Source: Phorcus lineatus
Taxonomy: Eukaryota; Mollusca; Gastropoda; Trochida; Trochidae
Assembly: GCA_921293015.1 (NCBI GenBank)
Contig: OV121082.1
Coordinates: 27,293,497 to 27,357,496 of the forward strand
Length of the DNA stretch: 64,000 nucleotides
Direction: 5' to 3'
Each line of letters begins with the position of its first letter. Position 1 is the stretch's first letter. The position numbers and the translations under genes are program-made. This document shows positions 11,535 through 23,486 of this stretch, in pieces. A model generated the notes under the pieces. The model saw only the letters and a program-made list of their open reading frames with translations, searched no databases and was not told the DNA's origin.

Positions 11535-12671
11535 GTCTTTTCTATAACAGCTTATCTGAAGAAACATTGATACTTATTTGCTTCATATTTGCTATTTCAA
11601 CATCTTTAGATTTACAAGATAGCTATGAGTCTTGTAGGAATTATGTCTTCACAAATGTCATGAAAATCATATAAGCTAACATGAAAAAACAATGAAAGCG
11701 AATATCTTCGTTATTAAATGGTTAACTGTTATTTATAGTGGTACTGGCATATGTGGCATCGTACATATCACATTTTAAATCAAACTAATGGTGCAAAAAA
11801 ATGAAATAATATTTTTTTAGTAGACATGACATTGTATTGTGTTAATCATTCAATAATCAGACCATTATTGACCCTGTATGAGAACAAACCAAGTGATAAG
11901 ACCAGAATTAAATTTGGCTCCTCCACATTTTCAAACTCATATTCTGAATTTAAGATAAGGAGGAAAAGAAAACTCTGCAATTTGTACATTTAAGTATAAT
12001 TTTCCAAAACTACATATCTGATCTAGAAGAAAGTTTTAGTGTTGGGGGAAATCGAGAACAGATTTTTCGCAAATTGTGAACTTTAAATAGCAATTGCTTT
12101 GCGTCAATCTGATTCGCTGAACACGGTAATAGAAGTTCAGTTCATACCGCCATAAACTTAATTTTGTGACGTCACATCATTTAAAGCCACGCCAATCTAC
12201 GGAACTATTTGTAAACAATTAAGTTACGTTTTTCTAAAAATAGCAACACTTTGTGCAATGCCACTTCTTGAAAGTACGGTAAATAAACAATTAAAATAAT
12301 TCAATATAAAATAATTATTGTGGTCAAAAGATTCTAAAGGTATGCTTTTTCTTAATAAACAAGAAAGCTCTATCAGAAATTACAACTGATCGTGTTCCAC
12401 CACACAGAAGGCAAATGTCAATGTTCAATGCTCTCACGGGTGTTGCAGAGAGATTCGCCACATAATGCAGTTAAGTTCATTAACAGTTTCAAGCTGGGCT
12501 CCTCACAAGTTTAAGAACTGTGTGCTGTTTAATCAGATTCCGTTAGATCGAGATCATAACACCACCAGTATATGGCATCTACATGGGAGGGTACATTAGG
12601 CTGGTTTCCTCTTGCAATTTGTGTTTACAACTGTGGCAACTAGCAATGTCAAGGCCACGTGCGACGGACGT
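11535..12671. other. Non-coding, no gene seen
   Basis: No exons were recognised. It has a CRE-like TGACGTCA at about 12167. The composition is like the surrounding intron-type sequence. Confidence 0.4.
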
Positions 12672-12793
12672 CTGGGCCTCCTTTCACAAAGCAACCTTAA
12701 CTAAGGTTAACCTTAACTCCCATCATTTAACATTGCACTAAGGTTACCTTAAGGACTTACGATCACCTTAGGGCTTTGTGAAAGGGGGCCCTG
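12672..12793. mobile_element. ~120-bp palindromic MITE
   Basis: Ends are CTGGGCCTCCTTTCACAAAGC and, inverted, CAGGGCCCCC followed by TTTCACAAAGC. The interior is an imperfect palindrome rich in CTAAGGTTA and ACCTTAAG. Such GGGCC..TTTCACAAAGC palindromes are common small hAT-like elements in marine invertebrates (recalled, not searched). No target duplication was identified. Confidence 0.7.
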
Positions 12794-13246
12794 ATAAGTT
12801 CATGGCCACTTGCGTTGTGGATTTTCATTGGCTGATGAACGGGTTGTAGGCGGTGATAGGGATCCAATGACGTTTTGCGTATATAGTGCAGCTCTATTTG
12901 GTGCAAAATTGTACATATAGAGCAATAAAATGTTTTTTTAAAATACCATGTATGTATATATTTATTTACAAGATTTGACTTCAAAATTTATTAAGTTCAT
13001 GGAGGTATAAAGTTAAAAAGTGATGTGCAAACTCTGCGCAAATCTGCGTAATAGTTTGCACATCAGTTTTTAAGTGACATCCATATCTTATTACATTATA
13101 GATTTGTTATGTTATAAACAAACAAGAAAAAATGCCATCTTTAAATATTCAAAGCTTTTGTAGATATTCCATGCACAGTAATTAATACAATGAAAGGCAT
13201 ATTCATAAAAGCGGTAATGTAGCTGAAATGACTAACATGTAAGAGG

Positions 13247-13566
13247 TGAGGTGAGGTGAAATGGGGTTTAACGCCGCTTTCAAGAGTATTTCACTTATAT
13301 CGCGGCTGCTAGTATTATTGCAGGGAGAAAGCCCGCAACACCAATGTGGCTATGCATTGTTGTGAAACCTGCGAGCATCGGCTGGAACTAGCGAACCATG
13401 GGTGGTACTGCACTGAAACTCAGTGTAGCATTGCACCAAAACCTACCTGTGTGTAGAACAGTTCTCTACTGCAGACAAAGTTGCCGAGCCCATGGCGGGA
13501 TTCGAACCACGGACTTCTTGATCCGAAGCCCAACGCGCTAACCACTGCGCTATCCCACCCCCTCTA
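13247..13566 (-). mobile_element. tRNA-derived SINE, full-length copy
   Basis: On the minus strand the head reads GGGATAGCGCAGTGGTTAGC (box A) and GTGGTTCGAATCC (box B), the internal RNA polymerase III promoter of a tRNA. A ~250-bp body follows with a conserved 3' core (ATATCGCGGCTGCTAGT on the plus strand) and a short CCTCA repeat tail. A ~16-bp target duplication, ACTAACATG..AGAGG with one or two mismatches, flanks it (13231-13246 and 13567-13582). At least four other copies are in this window. Confidence 0.9.
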
Positions 13567-13830
13567 ACTAACATGAAAGAGGTTTTAAGTAAGATTCATA
13601 ATATTTTCAAATGAAACTTCCTTGGTTTATCACGTTGGGCAAAGTGAGGCATGGATGTCTATTTTTCATGAATTAAAAGCCTGATTGGGGGTGAGGAGGG
13701 GGAGTCGGGGGGGCTAATAGGCATATTTAGCACCGAACACGTTATATCATGTTGATGCTAAGTGACAAATTTTGAAATACGCATAAAATCGTATATGTTT
13801 GTTTTGCTACAATATCAAAGCATGATTTAA

Positions 13831-16800
13831 CCCTCAAACGTCGATTTACGGAATAGTCCACAATGAAATTAAACTACACCGCAGTTGGCCTTAGCAAACC
13901 CCGGAAGGACACAATGTGACGCATTTACTAACTAACGCAATTGTAAGGTGTAACGAATCGCAGAAAAAAATTGCACAGCAGTCGTGTCAGTTCAATGCTT
14001 GTATTTATAAATCCGGATTTCGCCATGCCGCCAATTTTTTTTGGTTGTTCTAAATAATTGGGGCATATTTTATTATTGGATATTGGTCATGTTTATCGTA
14101 CCAAAAATATGCATAACAAACGTTCAATTTTCCCCCACTACCTGCCGAGCTTGCTTATAGGCCTGAGAGTTATTTCTCTCCTTGCGCACGCGCTTATCGA
14201 GCCGTGCATGTTATTGTTTGCCCAAGCGTGCGCACTAACAACAAAAGCACACCTTGCTTTCGCACACTCTTTGATCAAACCCTTGGTCGGATTTCAATAC
14301 AGGTGGGATCATTTCAAAGAGAAGAAATTTGTATAGATGCAAAAATTTATGAAGACACAGCAAGTGCCGCACAAAAAGGTAATTTTGCTCTTCTATCCTT
14401 GTGAACTGAGTAACGATTTTGTCATCTACTTTCCTGTAGTGCTTCATATCTTTTGAACTGCATGGCGCATTTTGATAACTGTTATATCACAATAAAGAAG
14501 AAAATTGTCTTCAATTCCATTTCTAGCATTGTTTTGATGAAGATCAAAGGTGCCGCCTATCCTTTATTCCAAAGTAAAGTATAGTTTTTAATTGACGTCA
14601 CGAAACAATGACCCATGACGTCAAGAACAATAACGTTATGACGTGACTAGTTATGGCCCTAGTCAAGAATTTTCAATTCACTGCCAAATTCAATTAATAT
14701 CATTTAAGTTATTTTTGGCTGAAATATAATTTTCACGAGTTAAAATCGACATGCTAGAAAAGAAATAGAGTAGCCTCAAACATCATGTGTTTTGCAATAA
14801 AGTACAGTTTTGGCCTGAACTATTATTAACTCTTACGTTGCTGAATATTATTTTGACCAGTTTTGCCCCCGTGGCTGAATTTTCCAGCACTCGCCTCGCT
14901 ACCGTTATAGCGCAATTAGCCCCTGTGGCCGAATTTTCCAGCGCCGCCAGATGCGACCGTTTTAACAACATATGGCGTGTTTACATGGCGAAATACGGAC
15001 ATTATCGTCGTTTTATACAAAGCTAGTCGGCGAATCCCGTGTTACAAATGGATGATACTTACTTGACACTTTGAATGAAATTTCTATCACCCCTGGAACG
15101 GTTTCTACAACTGAAGTAAACTTGTTTTCAATTCGGGCGCCGTAACTCAATAAATTCCAAGAGCACATGCGCGAAATAAAAACGAAACTAAAGATGAATA
15201 GTTCCTCTTCACATCGATATAAAAATTATTTTTATAATATGTTTAGAACGAATTTTACAAAATTTTAAAAATTGTCTTCATTTCAAACATTATAAAATCA
15301 TTTAATCACTGAGTGCACACATGCAAATTATATACGGAATTGAAGCTAATTTTTTGCTCTATATTTCACGATAAATTTTATTATGATACGCCATCCTAAA
15401 CGAAAGATATTAATTACGAAAACAGGGTAGTGATAAATCCCGATAACGCTCTGACCCCCACAGTAATATTACTAAGCTAATAGCCCCGGGCAAACGCACG
15501 CGCTCAGCGCGTGCAGGCGGGGTATCCCCGTTGAAACATACACTCACACACAATATAAATTGTCTTTATTTCCAACTTTATAAATCAAGTTATTCGCTTT
15601 GTATACATGCAAAATATATATTGAATTGAAGGCAATTTATTCTTCTTTACGAAGAAATAAATCATAACAATCTTTTGCACTGTAATTAGAAGTTATTACC
15701 AACGAAACGTGGGTATAGCTAGTAATAAATTCTTTGATAATCGCCTTACCGCAACATATGTCGCATCGTTTCCACACGTTTTATTTTGATGCAAATATGG
15801 GCAAATTACACATGAAAATGAAGGTATTTCTTTCTGCTTTACGATTATATGAAAATAATAAATATGTACCACTTGGTTTGGAATATATAAAGTTTGCAAA
15901 GATGGTACCCTCGGGTATTTTAGAACAGATTTTGATAATTGCGACATCACTAACCGCTCCTTTATTGTCTAATTGTAATTTGCAAATTTTATATAGAATT
16001 GAAGACGATCCTTTCCTCTTTATTGTGATATAAAAATGTCGATAATGCGCTCTGCCGTTAAATGGATAGGAAGTGTAAAAAGCAGTTGAAAATAAATCGC
16101 TTCTCGGTAAACAAAATATGAATAGAGAAATTGCCTGTTTGTGCGATGCGCGCCGGGTCCTTTCTGATTTTCTTGTACATTCTAATTTTACATGGCAATA
16201 AAGATTATCCTTTTCTCTATATTTTGATATATGAAATTGCAAAATTTACCGAGAAGTTTATGTGATATAAAGTGCGAGAAAATGGTAAAAACGTAAAGAA
16301 TAAACAAAAGTCACAATTTTGCGGAACTTGCTGTATCTTTATTCTATAAGGTGTATATAATTTTTTTATATCAAATCGAAGACAATTATTCCTTCTTTAT
16401 CACGATGTAATCAATTTCAAAATACGCCTAGCTGTTGAGAAGATATGAGCGAAAGAAAGGCACATGTCAAAATTGCCGTTCAGTTTACATGATTTGAATC
16501 GAGAAATTAGCTATTTGTGCGGCGCTTTCTGTGTCTTTATTTATTATCGCGCATGTACACATTTTACATGGAAAGAAAGACAATCTTTCTCTCTGTCTTT
16601 TGATATAAAAATTGTCAAAATACGTTGAGCACATCATGTAAAAATTGGTGTGACAAAATGGTGTAAAACTAAAAATATGTAAAAATCACCTTTTTTGCGG
16701 CACATGCTGTATCTTCAAATCAGGTAGCGTAGTTATGTATTTTATATTGAATTGAAGACAATTTTCTGCTCTTTCAAATGATCCAACCGGTATTGAAATC

Positions 16801-17274
16801 CGCCCAAGGGTTCAGAGCATAGGGCGTGCGATATAAGGTTGTACGTTTGGTGTGAATGCAGGCTTGTAAGCAAACGATAGCACGCGCGGGGCGGTAAGCT
16901 CGTGCGAGAGGGTAGAAAGTGCCCACAGGCTATTAGCACGTGCGGCGGGGAGTGGGGGAAAATTGAGTGATTTTAAAGCTTATTTTCGGTACGATAAACG
17001 TTATCAATCGTTGCATAATTTTCGGAACATGTACGCGCATTATTTAGAACACCAACGAAACAAAATTCGGTAGCTTAGCGACACACGGACGGAAAGTACT
17101 AGCGTTGAACTGACACTACTGCCGTGCAACAATTGCCCGTCCTTCGCTACTGTGAACCTCGGCGTTAATGAGCTAGCGTGAGAAAAATAGAGTTTGGATG
17201 TCGCATCTCGCCCAGAGGACATGCGGTCAAAGCAAATTTCAACCCGGACAGGCCCGGGACCCGCATCTTAAGGG
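13831..17274. mobile_element. Non-autonomous piggyBac-like element, 3.4 kb, TTAA borders
   Basis: Left end TTAA|CCCTCAAACG at 13827 and right end, inverted, TTAA|CCCTTAAGATGCGGG at 17275 show the TTAA target and CCCT start typical of piggyBac. The outer ~500 bp on each side are diverged inverted repeats of each other (13831-14340 versus 16735-17274). The interior has degenerate repeats with the recurring phrase GAATTGAAGACAATT and shares an ~200-bp block (14826-15030) with 31385-31580. No transposase frame is present. The broken transposase at 33-35.7 kb could belong to the same family, because related repeats lie beside it. Confidence 0.7.
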
Positions 17275-17960
17275 TTAAGGTCAAACCACTCGGCCTTCGG
17301 CCTCATGATTTAACTATAATAGTTTAGGGCAAAACACATAATGGTTGAGGCTACTCTATTTCTTAAATAAAATGTGTTCATTCACATGAAATATAAACAC
17401 AGTAAGTGCGGCATATAAAGCAATTTTGGCACTTTATATCTCCATAACCAAATGACGCATTCCAAATACATTTATATCATTGTCAAGAGGAATAAATTGT
17501 CTTCAATTTGATGTATAATATGTATATGTGCCAAAACTAATAGTGATACAGCAAACGCCGTACAAAGCGTACCTTTCGCTTTTCTTATCATGTGATCTGT
17601 AGCGTGATTATTATGTACCTTTCTTTCCACACAATATCTCCGAAACATGTAACAATATCATTCTGGTACTCTTCGCGGATAGCTCCGTGTGTTGTGAACG
17701 GTTCTCCCTTTCTCTTAAATAACATGATAAGTTCACTGTGGTTCTGATATGAATTCCATAATGTATTTCAAACAAAAAGTTTGTAAGTCGACAATCCATC
17801 CTATTTTAGAGACTACAGTGACTAGACAAACACAAAAAATAATAATAATCTGATTTTTATCCGCAATTTTAACAGTCTCTCTGATTTTGTGATTTCCATT
17901 CATGTCTTTTTTTAACAGGTTTTTTAGCTAAGACATAATTTTTTTTTTCTTGTCTATTTT
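17275..17960. other. Non-coding; inverted partner of 14.45-14.8 kb
   Basis: 17322-17364 reverse-complemented (AATAGAGTAGCCTCAA.C) matches 14765-14803. The segment to ~17530 carries another GAAGACAATTTATTCC repeat. This implies a second related element or a rearrangement just outside the piggyBac right end. No gene is seen. Confidence 0.4.
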
Positions 17961-17964
17961 CTAT

Positions 17965-18110
17965 TTCTGTAGATAATCAGGATACGTTTTGTATCGCGAC
18001 CATGGTATTGCGACGATAATCGTCTCCCAAGTTCCTCGGCAATACTTTCATGATATATCGTCTCGGCACTAAGGCCACAATACACAGAGGTCTATACAGA
18101 CATGAACTTG
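17965..18110 (+). repeat. Dispersed repeat shared with 55.54-55.70 kb
   Basis: GGATACGTTTTGTATCGCGACC through GATATATCGTCTCGGCACTAAGGCC.CA..ACACAGGTCTATA aligns in the same orientation with 55546-55705. It is rich in short palindromic TATCG/CGATA motifs, as in hAT subterminal regions. Confidence 0.6.
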
Positions 18111-19874
18111 AGCTCCTTTGAGTCCTACTTACCACATCAATATGCTTCAATTGACCATTTTGCAAAGCTTTCAAAATGGTTAGTCTTTTTTTATTTGCAA
18201 CCTTGCCACAGCATTTGAACCCCTGTCACACCCTGTTTCAGAGATGATATTCTCAAAATCCCTAGCATGATTGGGGTGTAAAAAAGATGAAAGAATATTT
18301 GAGAGTGGGCAACCTGCCACACCTGTATTTGAAATGGGATCAAGACCAAAACTGCAAACTTTAATATTCATGGAACAAAGACAATATTCTGAAAATTTGA
18401 GCTTCCCACGCCAACAAGTTTTGGTTTTGGTAAATCATTCTAAATATGCATCCCTGCCATGCCTTTACTATTGGGGGACTATTGAGGACAATGAAAGTTA
18501 TAATTATCTTATATATGTAGGACTCAGATCTGTGGCTGGTCTCTAATCTATGGGGGATTTCCTTATCTCTGGCTTGTTTGATTGTTAGACTGTTTCATGA
18601 CGTCATGCTAAGTGATGTCATTGTGCGATGGCATCATAATAACTAACTGTTCCCGTCGTAAGGCACAATTGCGTCGCAAGCGTAATAATTAGGGAAGTCA
18701 CAGAGAGATATTGCAAACGGATAACGACCAAATAATAAGAGTCCATATCCCAATTACGAAAATACCTTAAACAATACCTTACATGTAATCATGTTAATCA
18801 TTGCAGACAAATACAAAAAAAAGGTACAAATGTCAGGCATTTGAAAATCTGCCATAGATTTGGAAATCCGCCACAGATTTGAGGCCTGCCATGGATTCGA
18901 GTCTTACATATATCTTAATCTCTTTCCTACAAAGATGATAATTTGAAAATTTTAAATTCCTAACTCTGTGTTTCTTGAAAATAGACAAAAGAAGAACTGT
19001 AGGTTGATAACCTGCCACAGGAATTTGAGTCGTCAAGGCAGAAAAATGCTACCCATAACATTTCAGCCTCCTGTGCCAATACGCCAAATGGTTTTGGAGA
19101 CGATTTTTTAAACAACCGCTAACCTCGACTTTATCACTTCTCGATTTTCGTTCAAAGATTTTTCAACAAAATTAGAACTGGGCTTTATTTTCTTTTAATT
19201 TGTCCAATAAACACCTAAACTAGCCTTTCATTAACACAGCATAATTATCGGCTGTGAAAAACCCACCTGGGCTAGGGGCCATAATATTTGCGCAAGTGTG
19301 ACGTAATAAACAGGCTGTACAGAGTGGCGCAGTCTGATTAAAATCGACTGTGTTTCGAGGAATAAAAGTTTCAAAATATTGACTATACCGAGATTCGAAC
19401 TCTGTCTAGGCTATCCTCTCCACAACGGTCTGACCGCAGCCTACTGTAGCGCACGTTCTTACGTAAACTTAGCTAACCAATCACAATGCGTGCGGCAAAA
19501 GCATTCGGTATCAGTAGCTAGGGGTAAGTAACTCCCATTTACCATTTGTTAACCTTGGTTGCCGCTATCCTTATTTTAAACACAATTATGTGATTGGTTC
19601 GCTAATGAATAGGTTTTGATGAAAAATGCGGACGCGATGCCATGGCATAAGCCAATATGACCATTTGGGCCAGATAAGCTAAAAAAAAAAATCGAGTTTA
19701 AAGTTTTGTTAAGTCACACATAGTTAAAGATTCAGAATGTATTTGTGAAGACAATTTATTCCTACTCATGCATTCTCAATTACAAAAAATACATTGTGGG
19801 TTTTCTTCAGGCAGAACACGACTCTCACACATGCAAAATGAAGAATTTCTGGATATCAACAGATTGAAATTAAT
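18111..19874. other. Non-coding with minor repeats
   Basis: Three ~19-bp imperfect repeats of TCYGCCAYAGATTTG lie at 18838-18900, with related words at 18307 and 19012. A degenerate tRNA-like segment is at ~19390-19445. A family Q right end (GGGCCAGATAAGCTAAAAA) is at ~19665-19690. No protein-coding exon was recognised. Confidence 0.4.
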
Positions 19875-20683
19875 TGATTAAACAAGAAAAAAGTGAGCAC
19901 GGCTCACAAACCCCAGCAACCCGTCTGATTTCCAGCCATGCAAAAGACTGCTGATCATATTGGTGATGTGAACGTTACATTTGCATGCTTAATAATATCC
20001 CAAGTTATGAGTTTCTTTAGATATTTATCACAATCATACAGTAGTGACTGATAGTGTGTTAAAGTGAGGATAACAGTCTTGTGCATGTTACCGGTACCGC
20101 TACTAGGAAGCATGACACTCATGGTACCATGACTATAGAAGGAGAAAAAAATTAACAAATATTCAAAATAATCTAGTCTGAATTAATATGATTCTTGATA
20201 ACCTGATTTACTAAAAGTTACTGTAATAGTTTCAGAGAAAATGTGTCCCCATTGGAGCAACAGATCTGTTAATCGCTACAAGTCCAATTGTGCAATCAAG
20301 GGCCATAAGTCAAAAATAACATTTCGGAAATAGCTTTCGAAACTGGATCAAGAGCATCATCAGGTGTGTCCAAAATTTCATTAACCTTAGTGTGATACTG
20401 TTTGAGAAAACTTGTCCCCCATTGCAGCATCAGATCTGTAAATTGCTCAAAGTCCATTTGAGCAATCGAGAGCCTCAACTTTTTAACAAATACAATTTCA
20501 GAAATGGCTTTCGAACTTGATCAAGATTATCATCAGGTGTATCCATAACCAAAATTTCCTCTTCCCTATAGGTGTAATAGTTTCTCAGAAAATCTGTCCC
20601 CATTGTACACCATATAATATAAGTTATTTGTCCATGGAAACAACAAAAAAATGAATTCCAGAAAATTCAAAAGTGGTCCAAAC
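19875..20683 (+). repeat. Dispersed repeat family R, segment 1
   Basis: It starts AACAAGAAAAAAGTGAGCAC with a GTGAGC-ACG-GCTCAC hairpin. Inside, a unit containing CCCATTG.AGCA.CAGATCTGT and AGCATCATCAGGTGT is repeated about three times. The same sequence runs inverted at 52.80-53.22 kb, and a third left end is at ~49137. It is broken by the hAT element at 20684 and continues at 26080-26209 and 28574-28615. Confidence 0.75.
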
Positions 20684-20814
20684 TAGGGCTGGGATGGTTA
20701 CACGTATACACGGTACCGTTTTGTGACAACTGAATAAACGGTTACAGAGTCTCGTAAACGATTAAACGTTTTATCACGTGGTAGGGAAGTTTAGATCCGT
20801 GATGAATTTCAAAA

Positions 20815-22762
20815 ATGGCGTCTACTAAACGTTCCGAAGTGTGGAAATACTTTTCGCAAATTGAGGGTCAATCCAAAGTTAAGTGTAATCTCTGTGCCAC
20901 GGAACTTTCTCATTCAGGTGGGAGCGCGGGAACAATGAAAAACCATCTTAAATTCAAACATCATTCAATCAAAACCGAATCAAATGTATCTTCTTTACCA
21001 ATGAGACAATCATCAATCAATTCCATGCTCACAGCTAAGACAATGTCTCGTGACAAATATCAAAGATGCACCCAAAAGCTTGCTCTGATGTGTGCACGTG
21101 ACTTACGACCATTGAGCATTGTTGAGGGGGGGGCGGTTTCAAAGATTTTTGCAATGAATTAAATCCATCATACAAAGTGCCCTGTACAAAAACAATTTCA
21201 AACTATGTGTCCCTTTCTTATGATCAACACGCTGAATGTTTGAAAGACATACTTAAATTGCAAACTGGAATTGCCCTGACAAGCGACCACTGGACTAGTT
21301 TAGCCTCTGAAGGTTATATCACGGTAACAGCGCACTTTGTTGACAGCGATTGGCGCTACCAAAACTGCGTGCTCGCAACCAGACATGTGACTGAACGCCA
21401 TACTGGTGAAAATACAAGCGGGGAAATAAAGTCAATAACAGACAGATTTCAAATTTACAATAAAGTAATCGAAGCCATAGTCACAGATAACACGTCAAAC
21501 ATGGTCTCTTGTGTGCAACATCTTTCTTGGCCGCACGTGCGTTGTTTCGGACACACCCTCCAGTTATCGATAAGGGGTGCGTTTGATTCAAACAATGCCA
21601 TGACCAAAACAATCACCGCGGCCAAGAAACTTGTTGCACACTTTCGTAGATCAGTTGTTGCCAGCAACGAATTGCACATTCGTCAAAAGCAAATGAACTT
21701 GCCAGAAAACAATCTCATGATTGACTGCACAACTCGCTGGAATTCCACATACAATATGTTTGAAAGGTTGAAGCAACAACGCTTACCAGTGTATGCAGTT
21801 TTGCATGACGCTAACGTAACTAAACCAAATGATGCACGTGTCCTTGACATGACAGATGACCAGTGGAGGATTATTGAGGGCATGACCCCTGTTTTGAAGC
21901 CTCTGTATATGGCCACGCGAGTGATGTGCTCGGAGGAGTATCCGACTGTCAGTGGAGTGTTTCCTATTGTTTACAGTCTATTGGCCCATCACCTGAAGGT
22001 TACAGACGCAGACATCACTGCAGTTGCTGCTTTCAAGAACTTTGTTACGAGTGACTTGAAAAAGAGATTCCAACTGAACTCGGATGACGCGTGTCACAGT
22101 CTCTCAATGATATGCACATTTCTGGATCCAAGATACAGATCTCTGCCGTTTCTGAGTGCCGAGGAGCGGTCCGTCGTCCATGCTGAAGTCAAAGATGTGC
22201 TGCGGTTGAAACCGTTTATATGCAGGCAACAGCTGATACTGGACACGAGACTGACTGTCAGACGGAGGATGTTACAGATTTACCAGCCTTAAAGCGATCA
22301 AAGCTGTCTCAGGATGACATGTCTTTTCTGTTGGGCTCTTATTTCGAAAGCGACTGTCAGGTTGTGGTGCCGCAGCCGATTGATGAAGAAATAGAAATGT
22401 ATAGTGTGGAAAAGTCTGTTTCCACCAAAACGAATCCTCTTTCGTGGTGGAAAATAAATTCTGAAACCTTTCCAAATCTTGCCAAACTTGCCAGGCGTTA
22501 TCTGGCAATTCCTGCCACGTCGGTGCCTTCAGAAAGGGTATTTTCTACCGCTGGAGGCACCGTCACAAAGCTACGGGCCTCATTGGATCCTGAATCAGTT
22601 GACAAACTCATATTTCTGAACAAGATTCTTAAATACAGATTGTCTGAAACAAAGACGGAAGAGACAGTCACAACTGCCACAGTAAAGCAGGAGGCTCATG
22701 AAGCGAAAGAGGCGGCAGATGACATCCCAGATCCACCTCTCCCCGATCTACCAGTTCTATAG
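20815..22762 (+). pseudogene. hAT transposase (BED finger, hATC domain) with two frameshifts
   Basis: Residues ~7-50 form a BED zinc finger (CNLC...HLKFKHH after EVWKYF). The catalytic part has LTSDHWTS and VTDNTSNMV, with two aspartates in canonical hAT contexts, then CTTRWNSTYNM, the usual RW motif. The C-terminus has NPLSWWKINSETFPNLAKLA and PATSVPSERVFSTAGG, the hATC dimerisation domain. The frame breaks twice: in a run of eight G at ~21126, and between ~22205 and 22230. The three open pieces (20815-21162, 21177-22292, 22220-22762) add up to a normal hAT length of about 650 residues. The G-run shift could be a sequencing error. No intron is present. The coding part is GC-richer than its surroundings. 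Confidence 0.93.
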
Positions 22763-23486
22763 ACTTTCCAAAACGTCAGACTAGATTCTTGCATAAAGCG
22801 ATACTAAGTGTTTTTAAAGTTTCAGGAAAGAATTGTCAAACAAAGTATTCTTGAATTTTGACGAGCCTTTCTTGAAAGAAAAAAACGCGTTAAAATTTAA
22901 ATCTAAAACGTGGTATGAAATGCACGCTTGTCACATTAAGGAATATGAACATTTCTTTTATAAAAGTTTTTGAAACTTGTTTTCGTTGTCAGTTTTATTT
23001 CTAAAGTATACGAAAAGGTTCCCTCGAAATAACCATGAAAAGATGTCAGTTGAGATACATTTCCGAGGTGAGGAGATTATCATTAGATTACTTAACAATT
23101 TGAATGGAAAATAAGTTACATTAACATAGAGAATATTTAGCTATCAGTACTCTATATATTTAAAAAATTCTTTTTAAATGTGAGATTTTAATCACCAGAA
23201 TGAATGCAATGCCTTTTTACTAGCTATGAAATATATGCAATACGTGCAGATTACGAAATTCCGGATCTTTAAGAAGAGGCAAATCAAGTACACGCCGTTA
23301 CCTGTTGACGGTATCGCAAAAAAACTCCATATTAAAAGTGATACGGCCCCTATGCTTCCCACGCTACGTCACAACCTTTGTGCAATTTGACCAATTAAAA
23401 CGTAGGAACCACTCGGCGCATTTCTGTATAAACCTACCATTTTGAGGGTTTCTTCTGTCACAACACTTACTGAAATATCACAGTTG

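Noticed and set aside
13497-13563. tRNA gene on the minus strand
   Set aside because: Boxes A and B are good, but it is the head of a SINE with a body, tail and target duplication, and the same head occurs in other copies.
14787-15026. 79-codon frame shared with 31381-31584
   Set aside because: Explained by the shared piggyBac interior repeat; the conserved part contains an internal GAATTTTCCAGC repeat and the frames diverge after it.
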